A DNA stretch of 64,000 bases from Sternotherus odoratus (lineage: Eukaryota; Chordata; Testudines; Kinosternidae). Position 1 is the stretch's first letter. The number at the start of each line of letters is the position of its first letter. Where the stretch lies: NCBI GenBank assembly GCA_032164245.1, contig JAVMKO010000020.1, forward strand, positions 8,769,206 through 8,833,205, given 5' to 3'. Shown here piece by piece: positions 9,550-21,125 of the stretch. The notes beneath the pieces were generated by a model. It made no database searches. It saw only the letters and a list, made by a program, of their open reading frames with translations, and was not told the DNA's origin. Made by a program: the position numbers and the translations under genes.

Positions 9550-10850
9550 GTAGTCTCCGTAATTTGCAGGTAGTTGAAACATTTCTCCTCCCACCCAGAA
9601 TGTGTCTCTGCTGTGTTCAGTGCTCTGTTGCTATGCTCATCACTGTCACGGTTGCATGCATGGGAGCACAGCAAATATTCCCTGAAGCATTTGCACCTCT
9701 GTGTTGCACAGGTGAGGATGGTTTCAACAGCATCATGTTAGGTTAGGAATATGTCCCAGAATATCTGTCACCCATCCCCTGCTGACATGGGACCTATGAA
9801 GATACCTCATTGTTGCATGAGTCCATATGTATCACTGACTATTTGCATATTTCAGGGGCTGCCCGAAGAAGGGTAGTGTTGCTGTCAGTTTCTCAGTTGT
9901 TTGTTAAGGAGAACAGAACAAGTAACACCGCACATTATCCAGAAATGCTTGCTTCTTATGACAATGCAATAAGGCTACTCATAAAAAACAGGCGGATGCC
10001 TCTGAAAAAGTTTTAATTGGGCTGGACTGCAGGTACATACCTTTAAAGCAATACTGTGCAGGGACTATTTGATTCAGCTAATGAATCTTGAATAACCAGA
10101 GAGTTAACGATAGGGCCCATGCCATGAATGCAAAGTAATGGTCCTAATTTAAAAAGCCATCTACAGGCAGAGACAGTTTAGACAAAATCGTGTCCTCTTC
10201 GATGTATGACTGTGTTTCTGCTCTTTGCCCCCAAAACTAATCAGACTGTCGGTAACGGGAACAAGATTATAAATGCCATTTTGCAATTAGATTACTGACA
10301 TACCATCCTTGATCTTGGGAGAAGATTTCATTAGCCTTCCCCAGCTCCAGCCCCCCATAATCCATGCACTATTAGACATCACTTCGGGGATACAAAGTGG
10401 TGCTGCATGGAATGCCAACTGATGCAAGAGCCATACAAAGGCTGAAGTAGCATTTCTTTTGCAAGGTAAATGGACAAAGTGCTCTTAAAGTCATAGAGAG
10501 TCAAATGAACTGGGAAATGTGTACAGTCGGGTAGTATGAGGCCATGGGTTACGATTTGCAGTGCAAACGTGGGCTCGTGATCAAGGGGTTTTTTCCTCTC
10601 CCGGGAAAAGAGGCGTGGTTCATTTTAAAATGCAGAGCCGGGTTGGCTTGAGAAGTGGTGTGCTAAATGAGGACCCAAAGTAGTCTCTAGGGTACAGTTT
10701 TGGGGTGGCGGTGAGTAGAGCCACCCCTTTCCAGGTCCGAGGTGTTCTGATGGGCTGTGGTGCATCCGCACTCTTTTCTTCTGATTCTGTTCCACTTTAA
10801 TTACATATTCATGGGGCCACCAACATCCCCAGCCACTCCCGCTACACGGC
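9550..10850. other. Spacer without recognised content
   Basis: Nothing recognised on either strand. Short frames at 9564-9746 and 9810-10016 have no domain-like character and the base composition is not codon-like. Confidence 0.55.
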
Positions 10851-10854
10851 TAAA

Positions 10855-11090
10855 GCTTCCTCAGTAGTCTAGTGGTTAGGCTAAGTGCTGGCACAAATAG
10901 CGTTTAATTACAGTGGAACAGTTTCCATGGCTAACAGTGACTAAGCTCCCCCATTGCCATTCCCCATGGATCAGGGCACATGCACTGGACATCTTACTAA
11001 AGGCAGAGGAGGGATTTCCAGCCACCTCTCCCACAACCCAAGCCGGGAGCCAAACCCCTAGACTACAGAGTGACGGTTCACATGTGGTTT
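10855..11090. repeat. Two tRNA-like SINE heads in opposite directions
   Basis: At 10857 the plus strand reads TCAGTAGTCTAGTGGTTAGG, a tRNA A-box-like SINE head. At 11030-11085 the minus strand reads GTAGTCTAGGGGTTTGGCTC, a second one. They face each other about 190 bases apart. Neither folds as a complete tRNA by inspection (no proper acceptor pairing). Confidence 0.4.
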
Positions 11091-11269
11091 TGCCCAAACA
11101 ATATTTAACGTGCTACATAGGGAATGATCCTACCTTCTCCTCTTTAGAAATGAACTTGTTAGAATGCACCCACATTGGTTTTGGTTCTGATCCGAGTACT
11201 TTATCGGAGAGAGGTGAATATGATAATTGTACATTATTAGCAACGGCTTATAAAGGGGATGGCTACTAG

Positions 11270-11450
11270 CTAGAGTGCAGAATATAGGAGACAACTTCTA
11301 GCCACTGACTTACTGTATGACCTCGGGTGAGTCATTTAATCTGTTCCTCAATTTACCCGGATGTAGAAGAGGTCGACCCATACATAGCTAGAGAACTGGG
11401 TGAGCTCCTTACAGAGAACTATTTGTAGATGACCCATGAACACATTTTGA
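11270..11450 (+). repeat. MIR-like SINE
   Basis: Core words CTTACTGTATGACCTCGGGT and GAGTCATTTAATCTGTTCCT, then TCAATTTACC, match the MIR middle and CORE region. The tRNA head is decayed (TAGAGTGCAGAATATAGGAG). Confidence 0.6.
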
Positions 11451-11975
11451 TGTTGAACAGCATAGCACTTTGAAGTCATTCAAAGAACGGTCAAGGACAT
11501 AAATTTGTCTAAAACTGTTCACAAACTCTGCCGTGACTGTTGCTTCAAGCATTCGTGTTTCGTAATTTGCTAAATTATAATCCGCTAAATCACCACGGAT
11601 TGTTTCTGCTCCCTAGGTGAATTATTCCCAATCCACACGCTGCTATCGCCCGCGCCTCTTAATATTTGCATCACACACACTGTCTTCAACACTCTCACTT
11701 TCTTATTCAATCTTGCTGGTGAAAAACCTATGGTTCCAGAGTGTTTAGACAGCACATACAAGGCTTTGCCCATGCCAGCCAACCCATTTTCATTTTTTAT
11801 TTGAATTGAAGTTCATTATTGATTTTCTGATCATCTTACCAACCCCAGCAGAGAGTGGTATGTTTAGACAGTAAGAGAAGGCGTATGTGGAAAGCACATG
11901 CAGGTGATAATCCTTAAACTACAGCCCCACTCTGTCCACCTGTCACCAGATTTAGCTCCTTTGTAAACAGGGCTC
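11451..11975. other. Spacer without recognised content
   Basis: I see no exon, repeat boundary or RNA gene in this stretch. Confidence 0.5.
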
Positions 11976-11978
11976 CAC

Positions 11979-12272
11979 CTAAGGGCCAGGTTTTCAAAAG
12001 TATTTAGGTGTCTAAAGACGGGGCCAGTGGGAATTTCAATGGGAATTGGGCACCTCCCCTGCTTTGGTGCTTTTGACAACTGGACTTGGTGCCTAGCTGT
12101 ATCGTTACGTGCCTAAAATCCTTTGTCAATCTGCCTCTCACGTTCCACTTTAGGCATCTCAAAGGGGCAGATTTTTCAGCTCACAGCACCTCCCATTGGG
12201 ACATTGCTGGGCAGCAATCCTGCCACTCTCCATCCTGCAGGCTGAGCGCTTCTGAAAAATCTGGCCCTTAGT
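11979..12272. mobile_element. ~290-bp inverted-repeat element (MITE)
   Basis: Left end AAGGGCCAGGTTTTCAAAAG and right end CTGAAAAATCTGGCCCTT are imperfect inverted repeats of about 18 bases. Inside are TTTAGGTGTCTAAA and TTTAGGCATCTCAAAG words also found at 19.0 and 33.1 kb. The superfamily is uncertain because the flanking duplication is unclear (TA or TAA/TTA possible). Confidence 0.6.
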
Positions 12273-12274
12273 GT

Positions 12275-13020
12275 TGTTAAAGCACTTACAGCCCCTATCT
12301 TCTGAGAATGAGAAAGTGCAGGGAACTATTAGTAAATCTCACACAGCAAGGTCCTTCTGTTCCTACATTGCACTGAATTATTTGCATGTTTTAGCAATCC
12401 ACCAAAGTCAAGGTTGGGTTTGTTTTTTATTGTTGAAAGGAGCCAACAGAACAGATAATTAAATATAGAGCAGACAGGATATTTCAATAGGTAGTACAGC
12501 ATTGGGCACTGCACCTTTAAGGGCTGAGCTTCCCAGACAGCATCTGGCCCGAGTCCTGTGAAAGCTCTTTTATTCACAGTTATTTAGAACTGGACACAGA
12601 TTAAAGCAGAACTCTTGCCAGTACCGTAAGCACTGAGTTGTCTCTGAACACCTTAGGTAGTAGGTGTGTTTTCGTTCCACGTACATAGCAAACAATCTAA
12701 CATTCATCCTCATAGGAATTTCATGCAACTCAAATGAGTGATTAAAATTGTCCCCAAACTGAGGAAGATAAACATCACCAGCAAGAAAGGGTAAATTAAA
12801 GGGCTAACTTTAAACTAGCTGAAAAAGGAATCCAAATGAAAACAGTGCACGAAACTCATGTTTACTTGTAATGTTTGCTTTATGCTGGATGACCATATAG
12901 GTCAAGAGACAAGGAACCTTCAGCATGTACAACCAGAGGGAGAAGGTACCTGGATTTTACTATAGTTCTCTGGATTTACACTTCTAGGATAAAATCTTGG
13001 CCTTCTTGCAGACAAAGGTA
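12275..13020. other. Spacer without recognised content
   Basis: Nothing named. Frames at 12271-12462 and 12329-12577 overlap on opposite strands and show no domain. Confidence 0.5.
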
Positions 13021-13215
13021 GGCAGAGTCTCCTAGTGGACAAAGCATTTGCTTGTGATGCGGAAGACCTGGGTTCTGCCACTGGCTTTCTGGGTGACCTT
13101 GGGTAAATCACTGCCCCTCTCTGTCTCAGTTTCCCCTTCTACAAAATGGGTCTAATGCTACTGACATTCTTTGCAAATTGCTTGGAGATTTACAGGTCAA
13201 AATGCTAAGCATTAT
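13020..13215 (+). repeat. MIR-like SINE
   Basis: Well-preserved order: GTCTCCTAGTGGACAAAGCA (head), GAAGACCTGGGTTCTGCCAC (box B region), GGTGACCTTGGGTAAATCAC, CTCAGTTTCCCCTTCTACAA and AAATGGGTCTAATGCTA. It runs to the 3' tail near 13215. Confidence 0.75.
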
Positions 13216-13799
13216 TAATGGACAAAACTGATTTTAATTCCAATGGGACCAGGCTTTTACTCCTGAGACTGAGAACCAAGAATCTTCAAAGAAAATTCTC
13301 ATCACTAAATTTCTTGAATAATGTTGAAGGACAGCTTGGCATCTGAATAAAGGTTTGTGGGTTTTCTTGATCTGTTTCACTCCTCTGAAGGAGCATTAAA
13401 TGATGGTTTCCTCTCTATTTCATTTGTCTTTTGGACTTTTGTCATAGAAATTAACATGCAAGGGAAATGTAGATAACAATAGGAAGCGAAAATGCTAATA
13501 TTTTTTTTTGGCTTGTCATCCAAAAATAATTCAGTCTTGTTCTGAATCGTGATCAAGGTTATTTATTTGCAGAAGCCTTGAGCACGAAGAGAGGCGTGTC
13601 ACATGGAGACTACTTTGCATGTGAAACTGCTACCTGTAGGCAAGGTTAAACCAATCATGGAAGAAAAAAAAAATAACCCAGGACTTGAATTCATTTCTAA
13701 ATGATTTAGTGCCAGATGGACAGTACAAATTATCAAAGCCCTTTCTTTCCCCTCAAATGAAGTACAACCAGGGCAGCAGCAGAGCTGACTCCCCTACCC

Positions 13800-13920
13800 T
13801 GGTCACCCTAACTGGAAGAGATGTCCCGATTTTATAGGGACAGTCCCAATTTTGGGGTCTTTTTCTTATATAGGCTCCTATTACCTCCTGATTTTTCACA
13901 TTTGCTGTCTGGTCACCCTA
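13800..13920 (+). mobile_element. 120-bp hAT-type palindromic MITE, copy 2 with altered left end
   Basis: The body (ATGTCCCGATTTTATAGGGA, TTTTTCTTATATAGGCTCCT) and right end CTGTCTGGTCACCCTA match copy 1. At the left, where TAGGGTGACCAG is expected, there is GGTCACCCTAACTGGAAG, i.e. a right-type terminus in direct orientation. Either the left end was replaced by a neighbouring copy's right end or two copies recombined. Confidence 0.75.
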
Positions 13921-13924
13921 CTTC

Positions 13925-14500
13925 CACTAACTTCCAACTTCATATGGATCATGTAGTAACTATGGAGGGGAAAGAAGATCAGAGTTTAATTCTCAGCTTT
14001 TCACAGACTTCCCGTGAAATCTGGGATAGTAGCACTGCCCTGCCCAGCAGTGGTGTGGTACCCACATACTAATAGGAACCATATTAATACCTTTGAGAAA
14101 TAGGCGCAGGGTCTATGAAAAGAATTCACTCAAGAAGATAGATACCGTGAACTATCACTCCAGCCACAAGCTTTGTCTGCGTTGGAACAGCAGGAGTCTG
14201 CTCCTAACCTTCCTGAACCTTTGCAAACTACACAAGTGTGTGTATTCCACATTATCCTAACAGACCTTAGTCTCTTCTCCCTGGCAATGCAGACCTGTCT
14301 GGTACCCTCACATTTATTGAGAGGTGCACTCAGATTTCTGGCACCAAAAAGGGACCAAGCCAGGCAGCTGCTGTAGAGATTCTCTTTTAATTACAGTGGA
14401 GCTAAAATCGGATCCTAAGAGGCTTCTGCTTAGTGTGAAGCCAAATGAACATCCTAAGTTGTTTCATCTATTGCAATGTGGTATAATCTCCCCCTTGGAG
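13925..14500. other. Spacer without recognised content
   Basis: Nothing recognised. The frames here are under 85 codons with no domain-like features. Confidence 0.5.
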
Positions 14501-14504
14501 AGAG

Positions 14505-14692
14505 TAGGCAGTGTGACCCAATGGACAGAGCACTGAACCAGAACTCAGGACCTGAGCTGTATTCCTGGCTCTGCTACTGGGTGATCTTGGACAAAGTTCT
14601 ATGCCTCAGTTTCCCCATCTGTAAAATGGGCATAATGATCATGACCTCTTTTTGTAAAGAGCTTTAAGATCTACTGATGAGAACTGCTATAG
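14505..14692 (+). repeat. MIR-like SINE
   Basis: Clear copy: GGCAGTGTGACCCAATGGAC, GAACTCAGGACCTGAGCTGT, GGCTCTGCTACTGGGTGATC, CTCAGTTTCCCCATCTGTAA and AATGGGCATAATGATCATGA. Its 3' tail was the landing site of the fold-back PLE at 14701. Confidence 0.8.
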
Positions 14693-14700
14693 AAAATTTA

Positions 14701-14814
14701 AGAATCAGAGAGGTAGCCATGTTAGTCTGGAATAGCAGAAGTGACAAAGAGTCCTGTATGCGTCAATACTTTAGTTAGTCTTTAAGGTGCCACAGGACTC
14801 TTTGTCACTTATAT
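14701..14814. mobile_element. Fold-back Penelope-like fragment
   Basis: Flanked by an exact 8-bp repeat AAAATTTA at 14693-14700 and 14815-14822. The left part is reverse-strand PLE end sequence (GGTAGCCATGTTAGTCTGG), the right part is plus-strand (TTAGTTAGTCTTTAAGGTGC). The 19-base arms AAGTGACAAAGAGTCCTGT (14739-14757) and its exact complement (14792-14810) form a hairpin. Penelope-like elements are telomerase-related retroelements that often carry inverted terminal pieces. Confidence 0.75.
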
Positions 14815-14824
14815 AAAATTTAGT

Positions 14825-15284
14825 CATCATCATGTGGCTCCTCGGCAGCAAAGGGTTCCTACCCCAATCCCTGATCCAAAATCTCTGTCACTCCCCCTCC
14901 AGATTCTAATTTTGCAGTTTGAGTCCATCTTTCTACAGTAGACACACAAAAGAAATAAGCACCTGCAGTGAGGATGAAGGGTGAGCACTGTTTTTGAGCA
15001 ATCAGAAGTTTTAAGGTCCCCCCTGTTATGAAAATATCTGTCTTGAACTGTCCGGGTGAAAAAGCCTAAACTGGCCCTAGGCTCTTATGCTTTTCTTCCA
15101 TGGCTTTCTAAACCTTCCTTAACAATTGTATTTTTTTCTTCCTCAAGGGGCATTTGACTTAGATATGCTTTGAGGAGTATCCCACCACTGCCAAAAAACA
15201 TGGCTGGAGCTAGACCTTAATGGTGCTTTTCAGTAGGACATTGAATCATTCTTTTTAAGCAACAAATCTGAGGAACTGTTCTAG
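14825..15284. other. Spacer without recognised content
   Basis: I see nothing I can name here. Confidence 0.5.
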
Positions 15285-16326
15285 ATTGAGGTGTCAGGGG
15301 AGGTTTTGGAACAAACTGATAAATTAAACAATAGGACGTCACCAGGACCAGATGGTATTTACCCCTAGTTCTGAAGGAACTCACATATGAAATTGCAGGA
15401 CTACTAACCGTGGTCTGTAACCCATCCCTTAAACCGGCCTCTGCACTAGACCACTGGAGGGTAGCTAATGCAATCCTGATTTTTCAAAAAGGTTCTATAG
15501 CCAATCCTGGCCATTACAGTTCCAGTTAGACAACTTAAATGCCAGGCAAAGTGTTTGAAATTATAGTAAAGAACAAAATTATCACAAACACAATATGTGG
15601 AGGGAAAGAGTCAACACAGCTTTTGTAAAGGGAAATTGTGCCTCGCCAATCTATTGGAATTCTTTGAGAAAGTCAACAAGCACATGGACAAGTGTGTTCC
15701 CATTGATATAACATACTTGGACTTTCAGAAAGCCTTTAACAAAGGCCCATACCAAAGACTTTAAAGCAAACTAAGCAGTCAGGGGGAAGAGGGAGGTCCC
15801 GTCATGGCTCAGTAACTGCTTAAAAGATAGGAAACGAAGAGTAGGAATAAATAATCAGTTTTCAGAATGAAGAGAGGTAAACAGTGAGGTTCCCCCAGGC
15901 CTGTTCACCTCCTTTTCCAGATCATTTATGAACATGTTGAACAGTGAAGAGGCAAAATCTGAAGATGATACAAAATTACTCAAAATAGTTAAGAGCAAAG
16001 CAGACTGTGAAGAGTTACAAGGAGGGTTCTCACTAACCTAAGTGACAGGGCAACAAAATGTCAGAGGAAATTCAATGGTAAGTGTGAAGTAAAACAATCC
16101 CACCTATACATATAAGTCAATGGGGTCTAAGTTCGCTGTCTAGACCGCTTTAGCAATCTTGGAGTCATCATGGGTAGTTGTCTGGAAACATCGGCTGGAA
16201 GTGGACAACAGGGGATGGATCACTCAATAACTGTCCTGTTCTGCTCACTCTCTGAAGTATCTGGCACTGGCTGCTGTTGGAAGACGAGTCATTGCTCTGA
16301 CAGAGTATGGCCCTGTTTATGTTTTG
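15285..16326 (+). mobile_element. CR1 LINE with internal deletion
   Basis: From 15285 it follows CR1 ORF2: GGACCAGATGGTATTTACCC, then TACTTGGACTTTCAGAAAGC (the LDFQKAF box), then the segment equivalent to the FADD catalytic region, then TGGAGTCATCATGGGTAGTT. Near 16190 it jumps to the 3' untranslated end (AGGGGATGGATCACTC, GGTCTGAC-type end as CTCTGACAGAGTATGGCC), so roughly the last third of ORF2 is missing. 5'-truncated, plus strand. Confidence 0.85.
15297..16190 (+). pseudogene. Broken CR1 ORF2 reverse transcriptase
   Basis: Fragments in different frames still show SPGPDGIYP, YLDFQKAF and DDTKLLKIVKSKADCEEL. The CR1 catalytic box FADD reads SEDD here because two codons have changed, so the active site is damaged as well. 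Stops and frameshifts occur throughout (for example in the segment after GPDGIYP). The product would have copied CR1 RNA at a chromosomal nick; this copy is long dead. Confidence 0.8.
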
Positions 16327-16329
16327 ATG

Positions 16330-17680
16330 ATCAGGGATGCTGTGGAGAAGCTATTGCCCATTGTGGGACTTTTCTGGATGCAATTCACCACTGCACAGAG
16401 GAACAGCACAAAGTCTATGCATCAGTTAAGTCTCATAATGAGGCTTTGTGTTTCAACCTCTTTGAATAAGATTTCACTATCCAGTGCTGTCAATTTCACA
16501 CTGCCTGAGTTTATCTAAGGAACTTAAAAGTATAGAGCACAGAATAAAAAAGAATCAAAGACATGCAGGTACAGAGAATTCACTTTCAGATGGAAAATTG
16601 ACAGACTGTGGGAGTCGATTTTGCACACAACTTGGCTTTGTCAGCCCCAATTGTCCAGGCTTCTGAAATATCCTGGTAAGATGGAAGTCAGGCCACAATC
16701 TTGTCCAAGAAGCAGGTCAAAGAGTATTTGGAATGTGAATAGAGCTTGCTACGGTCTTAAAAATAAAAAAGGTCTTTTCACTGGTTTGAGCCAACTGGCC
16801 GAAGTTATGCAGATTACTTGTGCCAAAACCAACACAGAGGTCCCACAGGTTCATTTTTGTGGGTTAAAACTAGAGATGGTCCCGAGCTTCAGAGCTGGAT
16901 TTCCCCAAGGTTCTAGGATGTTTGGATCTGGGGTTTTTAGTTTAGGCTAACAAGGGCAGGGAGCATTAGCTTGGAAGAGAAACCCCCCAAGCAAGGTGAT
17001 AACAGAAAACATTGGAAGTATGATTTTCTAATTTGGTGTCTGACAGAAGGAACAAAAGTGATAGAAATTTCCTAAGTATGGACCAAGGGTTTGATGCCCC
17101 ATGCAGGTGGAGGGATGTGCGTTATGTAAACCACTAAAAAGGTACCATTGTCTTGGTACCAGCACTATCCAATTTAACAGAAGTACCCATTTTTCAAGGC
17201 ACCGACTACTGAGTCCCTTATTCCCATAGTGCAGCTAGGACTCAGCGTCTGTACAATGGGCATATCCAGTCTTTGCCCCTAACTTGAAATAGCCTGGGTG
17301 CTGCTCAGTCAAACAGAAGGAGATACAGGTACCTGCACCCCAGCCTAAACATGGCTTTTTGCAGCGCTGAGAGGCTGCTGCCTGCATACGTCCCTGCAGT
17401 TCATGTTCAAGCCTCTATCTGAAAGCTTCTCTGAACTCAAAGGAGACGTTCCAACCATCACTCCAAACAAGGGGCCCGATCCCCAGCTGATAGCATTCAG
17501 TGAAGCTCCACTTAGATCAGCGACGCTATATTGAATTACATCACCCACTGATCTGTCCCAAGGTGTCTCACTAAGGTGTTCCTCTCAGGTCCATTTACAA
17601 ATTAGTTCACAGAGGCCACGACAACTCACCTCAAAGTCAGTGGAGGTTATACAGCTAACGGAACCAACCCACACAGACCA
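16330..17680. other. Spacer without recognised gene
   Basis: Nothing confidently recognised. Frames of 99 and 109 codons at 16170-16469 and 16621-16950 start in or beside CR1 sequence and have no domain character. Around 16870-16930 there is a weak fragment of a turtle-type inverted repeat (CTAGAGATGGTCCCGAGC). Confidence 0.5.
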
Positions 17681-17682
17681 AC

Positions 17683-17720
17683 GTGTGGGAATTTTAAGCC
17701 AGTGTGGGAATTTTAAGCCA
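17683..17720. repeat. Exact 19-bp tandem duplication
   Basis: GTGTGGGAATTTTAAGCCA occurs twice back to back with no mismatch, in otherwise single-copy sequence, suggesting a recent local slippage event. Confidence 0.97.
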
Positions 17721-18960
17721 GCTAGTCCTTTCCTTTGGTAGTTACCTTCCCCTCACTAGGAAGATTCTCCTGTGGTACCCCACCCCTCCTTCCAATCTCC
17801 CCACTGCTTGGTTCTCAAAATGGTTCCTTTCTCAGATCACATGCTTCATGCATGGGACAAAGTCTTAGACCATCCCTCCAAGGATATGTGCCATATGCCA
17901 CTGGTTTAGTCCCTTCCTCTCAGTCTACCTGTGTATACACGGACATCTATGCTCTCCCTCAGATATAAGTTGACCCTCTAAGCTAAAGGGGGGACAAAGG
18001 AGTCCCTATAGCAGTACATGACTTGGTATAAACCAAGGGAATTTTACAAGAATACCTTTGGCTTTGGGGAAATTCTTGATCCACTTGGGATGTATAAATA
18101 CTAGCAAGATTTACCTTACCCAGGTAGCAAGCATTCCTTCTCCTTTCGGGGGCTAGGCTGCCTTCCTGGACCAGATTCTTGTACAAGATGGGTCTATACA
18201 TCATGATTATTACTGTAGCTACGAATTACGCCACTTTATCCTTCAAAGTCATCTTGTTCCCAAAGCAGCATGGAGGTGATTGTGTCTTAGGCCAACCCAT
18301 TTGCTAGGATATATATAAATAGTTGGGATCTGCTCCAGGAGAGAGGAAGCAGGTTGTTCTCTGATACACTGGCCGGTGTGGTGTGTGGCCATGACCCCAC
18401 CTCCTCCTCACCCCTCTTTCTTCAGCGGCTTGGGCCCAGGGTGAAGAGGGAGCCGGTAACTGGGTCATGCGGGTCTTGTGTTCCCCAAGCTACAGGAACA
18501 GCTATTATTAGTATTATTATTTTTACACAGGATTCTATGACCACAGTGCCTGGACTCCATTGGGGGATCTGGTCCTGTCATGGGGCAGACCTTCTCCTAC
18601 CCCTAATCACAATCACACACAGGTTGTTTCACTGGGTGCACCTTTATTCGTCAGTTCCAAAGCAAGAGAGAATGTCCCCCAGGCATACCACAGGAAGCTC
18701 TCTCTCCTCTCCCAGGCTCACTCCCTGTGCTCCTCTTTATTCCATCTTCCATCCCAAATAGAGATTCTCCCGACTACTGACCCAATTGCCCTTCTCCCCC
18801 CCCCCATCAGCCTGGCAATGGCCCCCCAAGGGGAAAGAGGTTCATGGACCTCCTTGAAGCCCGCAGTCTTCCTTGTGCTGCAGCAACCTTAAGGGACTAC
18901 GGTGCTGAAGCCAGCCCCTTTCACGGGGCCGACTTGTGTTAGGCAGCGCACATGGACCTA
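17721..18960. other. Spacer; possible but unproven LTR features
   Basis: Reverse-strand AATAAA words occur at about 18643 and 18728, and a plus-strand TATATAAATA lies at about 18309, but they do not face the same way and I find no TG/CA ends with a target duplication. A C-rich run lies near 18790-18806. No gene recognised; frames of 110 and 135 codons at 18354-18892 overlap each other in two registers. Confidence 0.4.
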
Positions 18961-18962
18961 GG

Positions 18963-19050
18963 CGGGGATTTCCTAAAGGTGCCTGGGGAAGTTAGGTGCC
19001 AAAGTGCCTTTTTAATTCAGCTGTGATTCTCAAAGGAACCTGACTGAGAT
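18963..19050. mobile_element. Half of a TTAGGTGCC inverted-repeat element
   Basis: GGGGATTTCCTAAAGGTGCC and GAAGTTAGGTGCCAAAGTGC are the left-arm words of a palindromic element whose relatives in this window sit at 11.98-12.27 and 33.1 kb. The right arm is not recognisable. Confidence 0.45.
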
Positions 19051-19561
19051 TCAAAGAATGTCCCTCTCCCCAAAATCTCCCATCTCTCAATCTCTTGAAA
19101 CCCCATATCTGATGTACCAGGGAAGGCAGTTCATTGTCTCGCACGCTTCTCTCCCCCACAGCCACCCAAACGCCACTACAAGCTGGCCCTTTAAGTGTAA
19201 ATGCAAGCATGGGGGGGGGGGTGAGGGGGGAGGAAAGAATCCATTAGTTAGTAGCCTGGTAACAAGACTCTTATTGTAACATAAAACAGCTGTTGTGATT
19301 CCGTTCTGTGGTCTCGGGAGCATATGGCCCTGATCAGACTCTGAAAGAGATATAAATAGCTACACCAAAGCAGTTCTAATCAGACACACTTCCACAGTCC
19401 AGCCTGAAAGTTCATTGATAAACACGTGCTTAGCTTGCACAAGCACTTCGGCTTTGTTACATTCATAGCAGCTGTGACAAAAACCAAAACTAAAAAGCAT
19501 TGGGCTGGCTAGTCTTGTTTCTTTGCAGAATCGCTCTGTTAATCGGCGTGTCTACTGCCTT

Positions 19562-19760
19562 GTAGAGCCGTAGATTGGGACTCAGGAGCCCTGGATTCTA
19601 TTCCTGGCTCTGCCACCGGGCTGCTGGCTGACCTTGGGCGAGTCTCTCTACCTTTTTGTGCCTGTGTCTCTTCATCTATAAATTGGAGAGGATAATACGG
19701 ACTTCCATTAGAGATCCATTACAAATCTATTGTAAGCTGAATGGAGGTAGTGGGCTCAAC
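19562..19760 (+). repeat. MIR-like SINE
   Basis: GACTCAGGAGCCCTGGATTC, CCTGGCTCTGCCACCGGG, GCTGACCTTGGGCGAGTCTC and TCTTCATCTATAAATTGG follow in MIR order. Confidence 0.75.
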
Positions 19761-19819
19761 TTGTCTCTGATTCAAGGCATGTACCTTTCCTGAAGGCCTT
19801 GCAGGAGGTCAGTGAAAGG

Positions 19820-20060
19820 AAGCATGTTCTATTTGGAATAGGACACTAGATTTGGGACTCAGGAGAACTGGGTTCGATCCCCAGCTCTCCTATGCCACCT
19901 TGGCAAGTACTTCACTGTTTTTCCCTCCCAGCCCTTGTCTACCATGGTAGCCATGAGTTCTTCTGGGTAAGACCTCCCTTGGTATGTGTATATACAGAGC
20001 CTAGCACAATGAGATCTTGGCTAGGATATAGGCCATTCATAATATAAATACTACTGACAG
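19820..20060 (+). repeat. MIR-like SINE with L2/L3-type tail
   Basis: GGACTCAGGAGAACTGGGTT, CGATCCCCAGCTCTCC and CACCTTGGCAAGTACTTCAC match the SINE, followed by CAGAGCCTAGCACAATGAGA, a tail type shared with ancient LINEs. It begins about 60 bases after the previous SINE, both on the plus strand. Confidence 0.65.
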
Positions 20061-20129
20061 CCTGATCTTGCCATCTCTCTGTGGATAGATCTGTTGGAGC
20101 CAATAGGGGTTTTGCCTATGTGCAGGCAA

Positions 20130-20215
20130 ATGAATGTATTGTCTAATCATACCACCATCTAGACTCCTTAGTCTATGTGCAGTGCTCTATCCATTATATC
20201 ACCCGTCCCTCTAAG
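20130..20215 (-). repeat. MIR-like SINE head
   Basis: On the minus strand GGGTGATATAATGGATAGAG then CACTG is the tRNA-like 5' head; the rest is decayed. Confidence 0.5.
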
Positions 20216-21040
20216 GGTATCAGTTCTCTTTTTGCCTGTGGGCAGCTGGTTGTACGACTCAGATTGTAAAGGCTTTTGAAGAATGAGATGCGCCATGTTG
20301 CACTCTTCAGCCCTTTAAACAGCTACGGCTACCTCTGGATGAAATCGACTCCTTGGGCACTATTTTGAGGGCTTACATGGGACGTGGGTGGTGAATAGGC
20401 CAGCGGAGTGAAAAATCTCATTGAGTATGAAAATGAAATGTTAGGTGTTTTTAGAACAATAATGGCACCTGGAATTATTCTTGACACCATTACATGCAGC
20501 TGATGCTCCTTAGGGACCAGATAAACTGTGCATCTCTGAGATCTTCTTGGGGACACTGGTGACCTTTGGAAATACTGTTGCATTCCATATGCATGAACTC
20601 TGCTTGTTCAGATGATCAGCGAGCCAGCATCTCAGCCTACCTGAATAAATCCAATTGGCCTGTGTTTCGTTTTAATTCTGCTCACCGACGATGATTCATC
20701 AGCCAGTCTGCATCACAGGTTGTTCTTTGTGGTGGGGATTTTCACTATGTGCCTGTACAGAGTCCAGCACTACAGGGGGCCCAATTTCCATCAGCACCAC
20801 AGGAGGTGGAGTGTGTGGGAGACACCACAAAATAAAGGTTAAATAAATGTGAATGTGCTGGGAGAGATTGGCATCGGGCATTTTCAAATTCAACACACCC
20901 CTCTGCAAACGCCTTCCTCTCCCCCCCCACCCCTTCAGATCACTCATTAAACCTATTTCTTTCAGGAAACCTTTCTACATTCCAGTGCATTTATCTCCTG
21001 ACAGCAACCTCAAAACTCTCTCTTCTGGGCCATGCCTGAC
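20216..21040. other. Spacer without recognised content
   Basis: Nothing named. A C-rich interval lies at 20921-20933. Confidence 0.5.
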
Positions 21041-21041
21041 C

Positions 21042-21125
21042 GAGGACTTGTCTACAAGGGGTGTATTTACAGCAGAGTAGTTATGCTGGGGCAAATCCCT
21101 AGTATAAACACACCATCTTGAACCA
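21042..21125. mobile_element. Partial GTCTACA-ended element
   Basis: GAGGACTTGTCTACAAGGGG resembles the outer terminus of the Harbinger-like elements in this window, and CTAGTATAAACACACC lies where the opposite arm would be. No full inverted end. Confidence 0.35.

Noticed and set aside
18300..18930. Second LTR with TATATAAATA and AATAAA words
   Set aside because: The TATA-like word is on the plus strand and the AATAAA words on the minus strand, and no TG/CA ends with a duplication were found.
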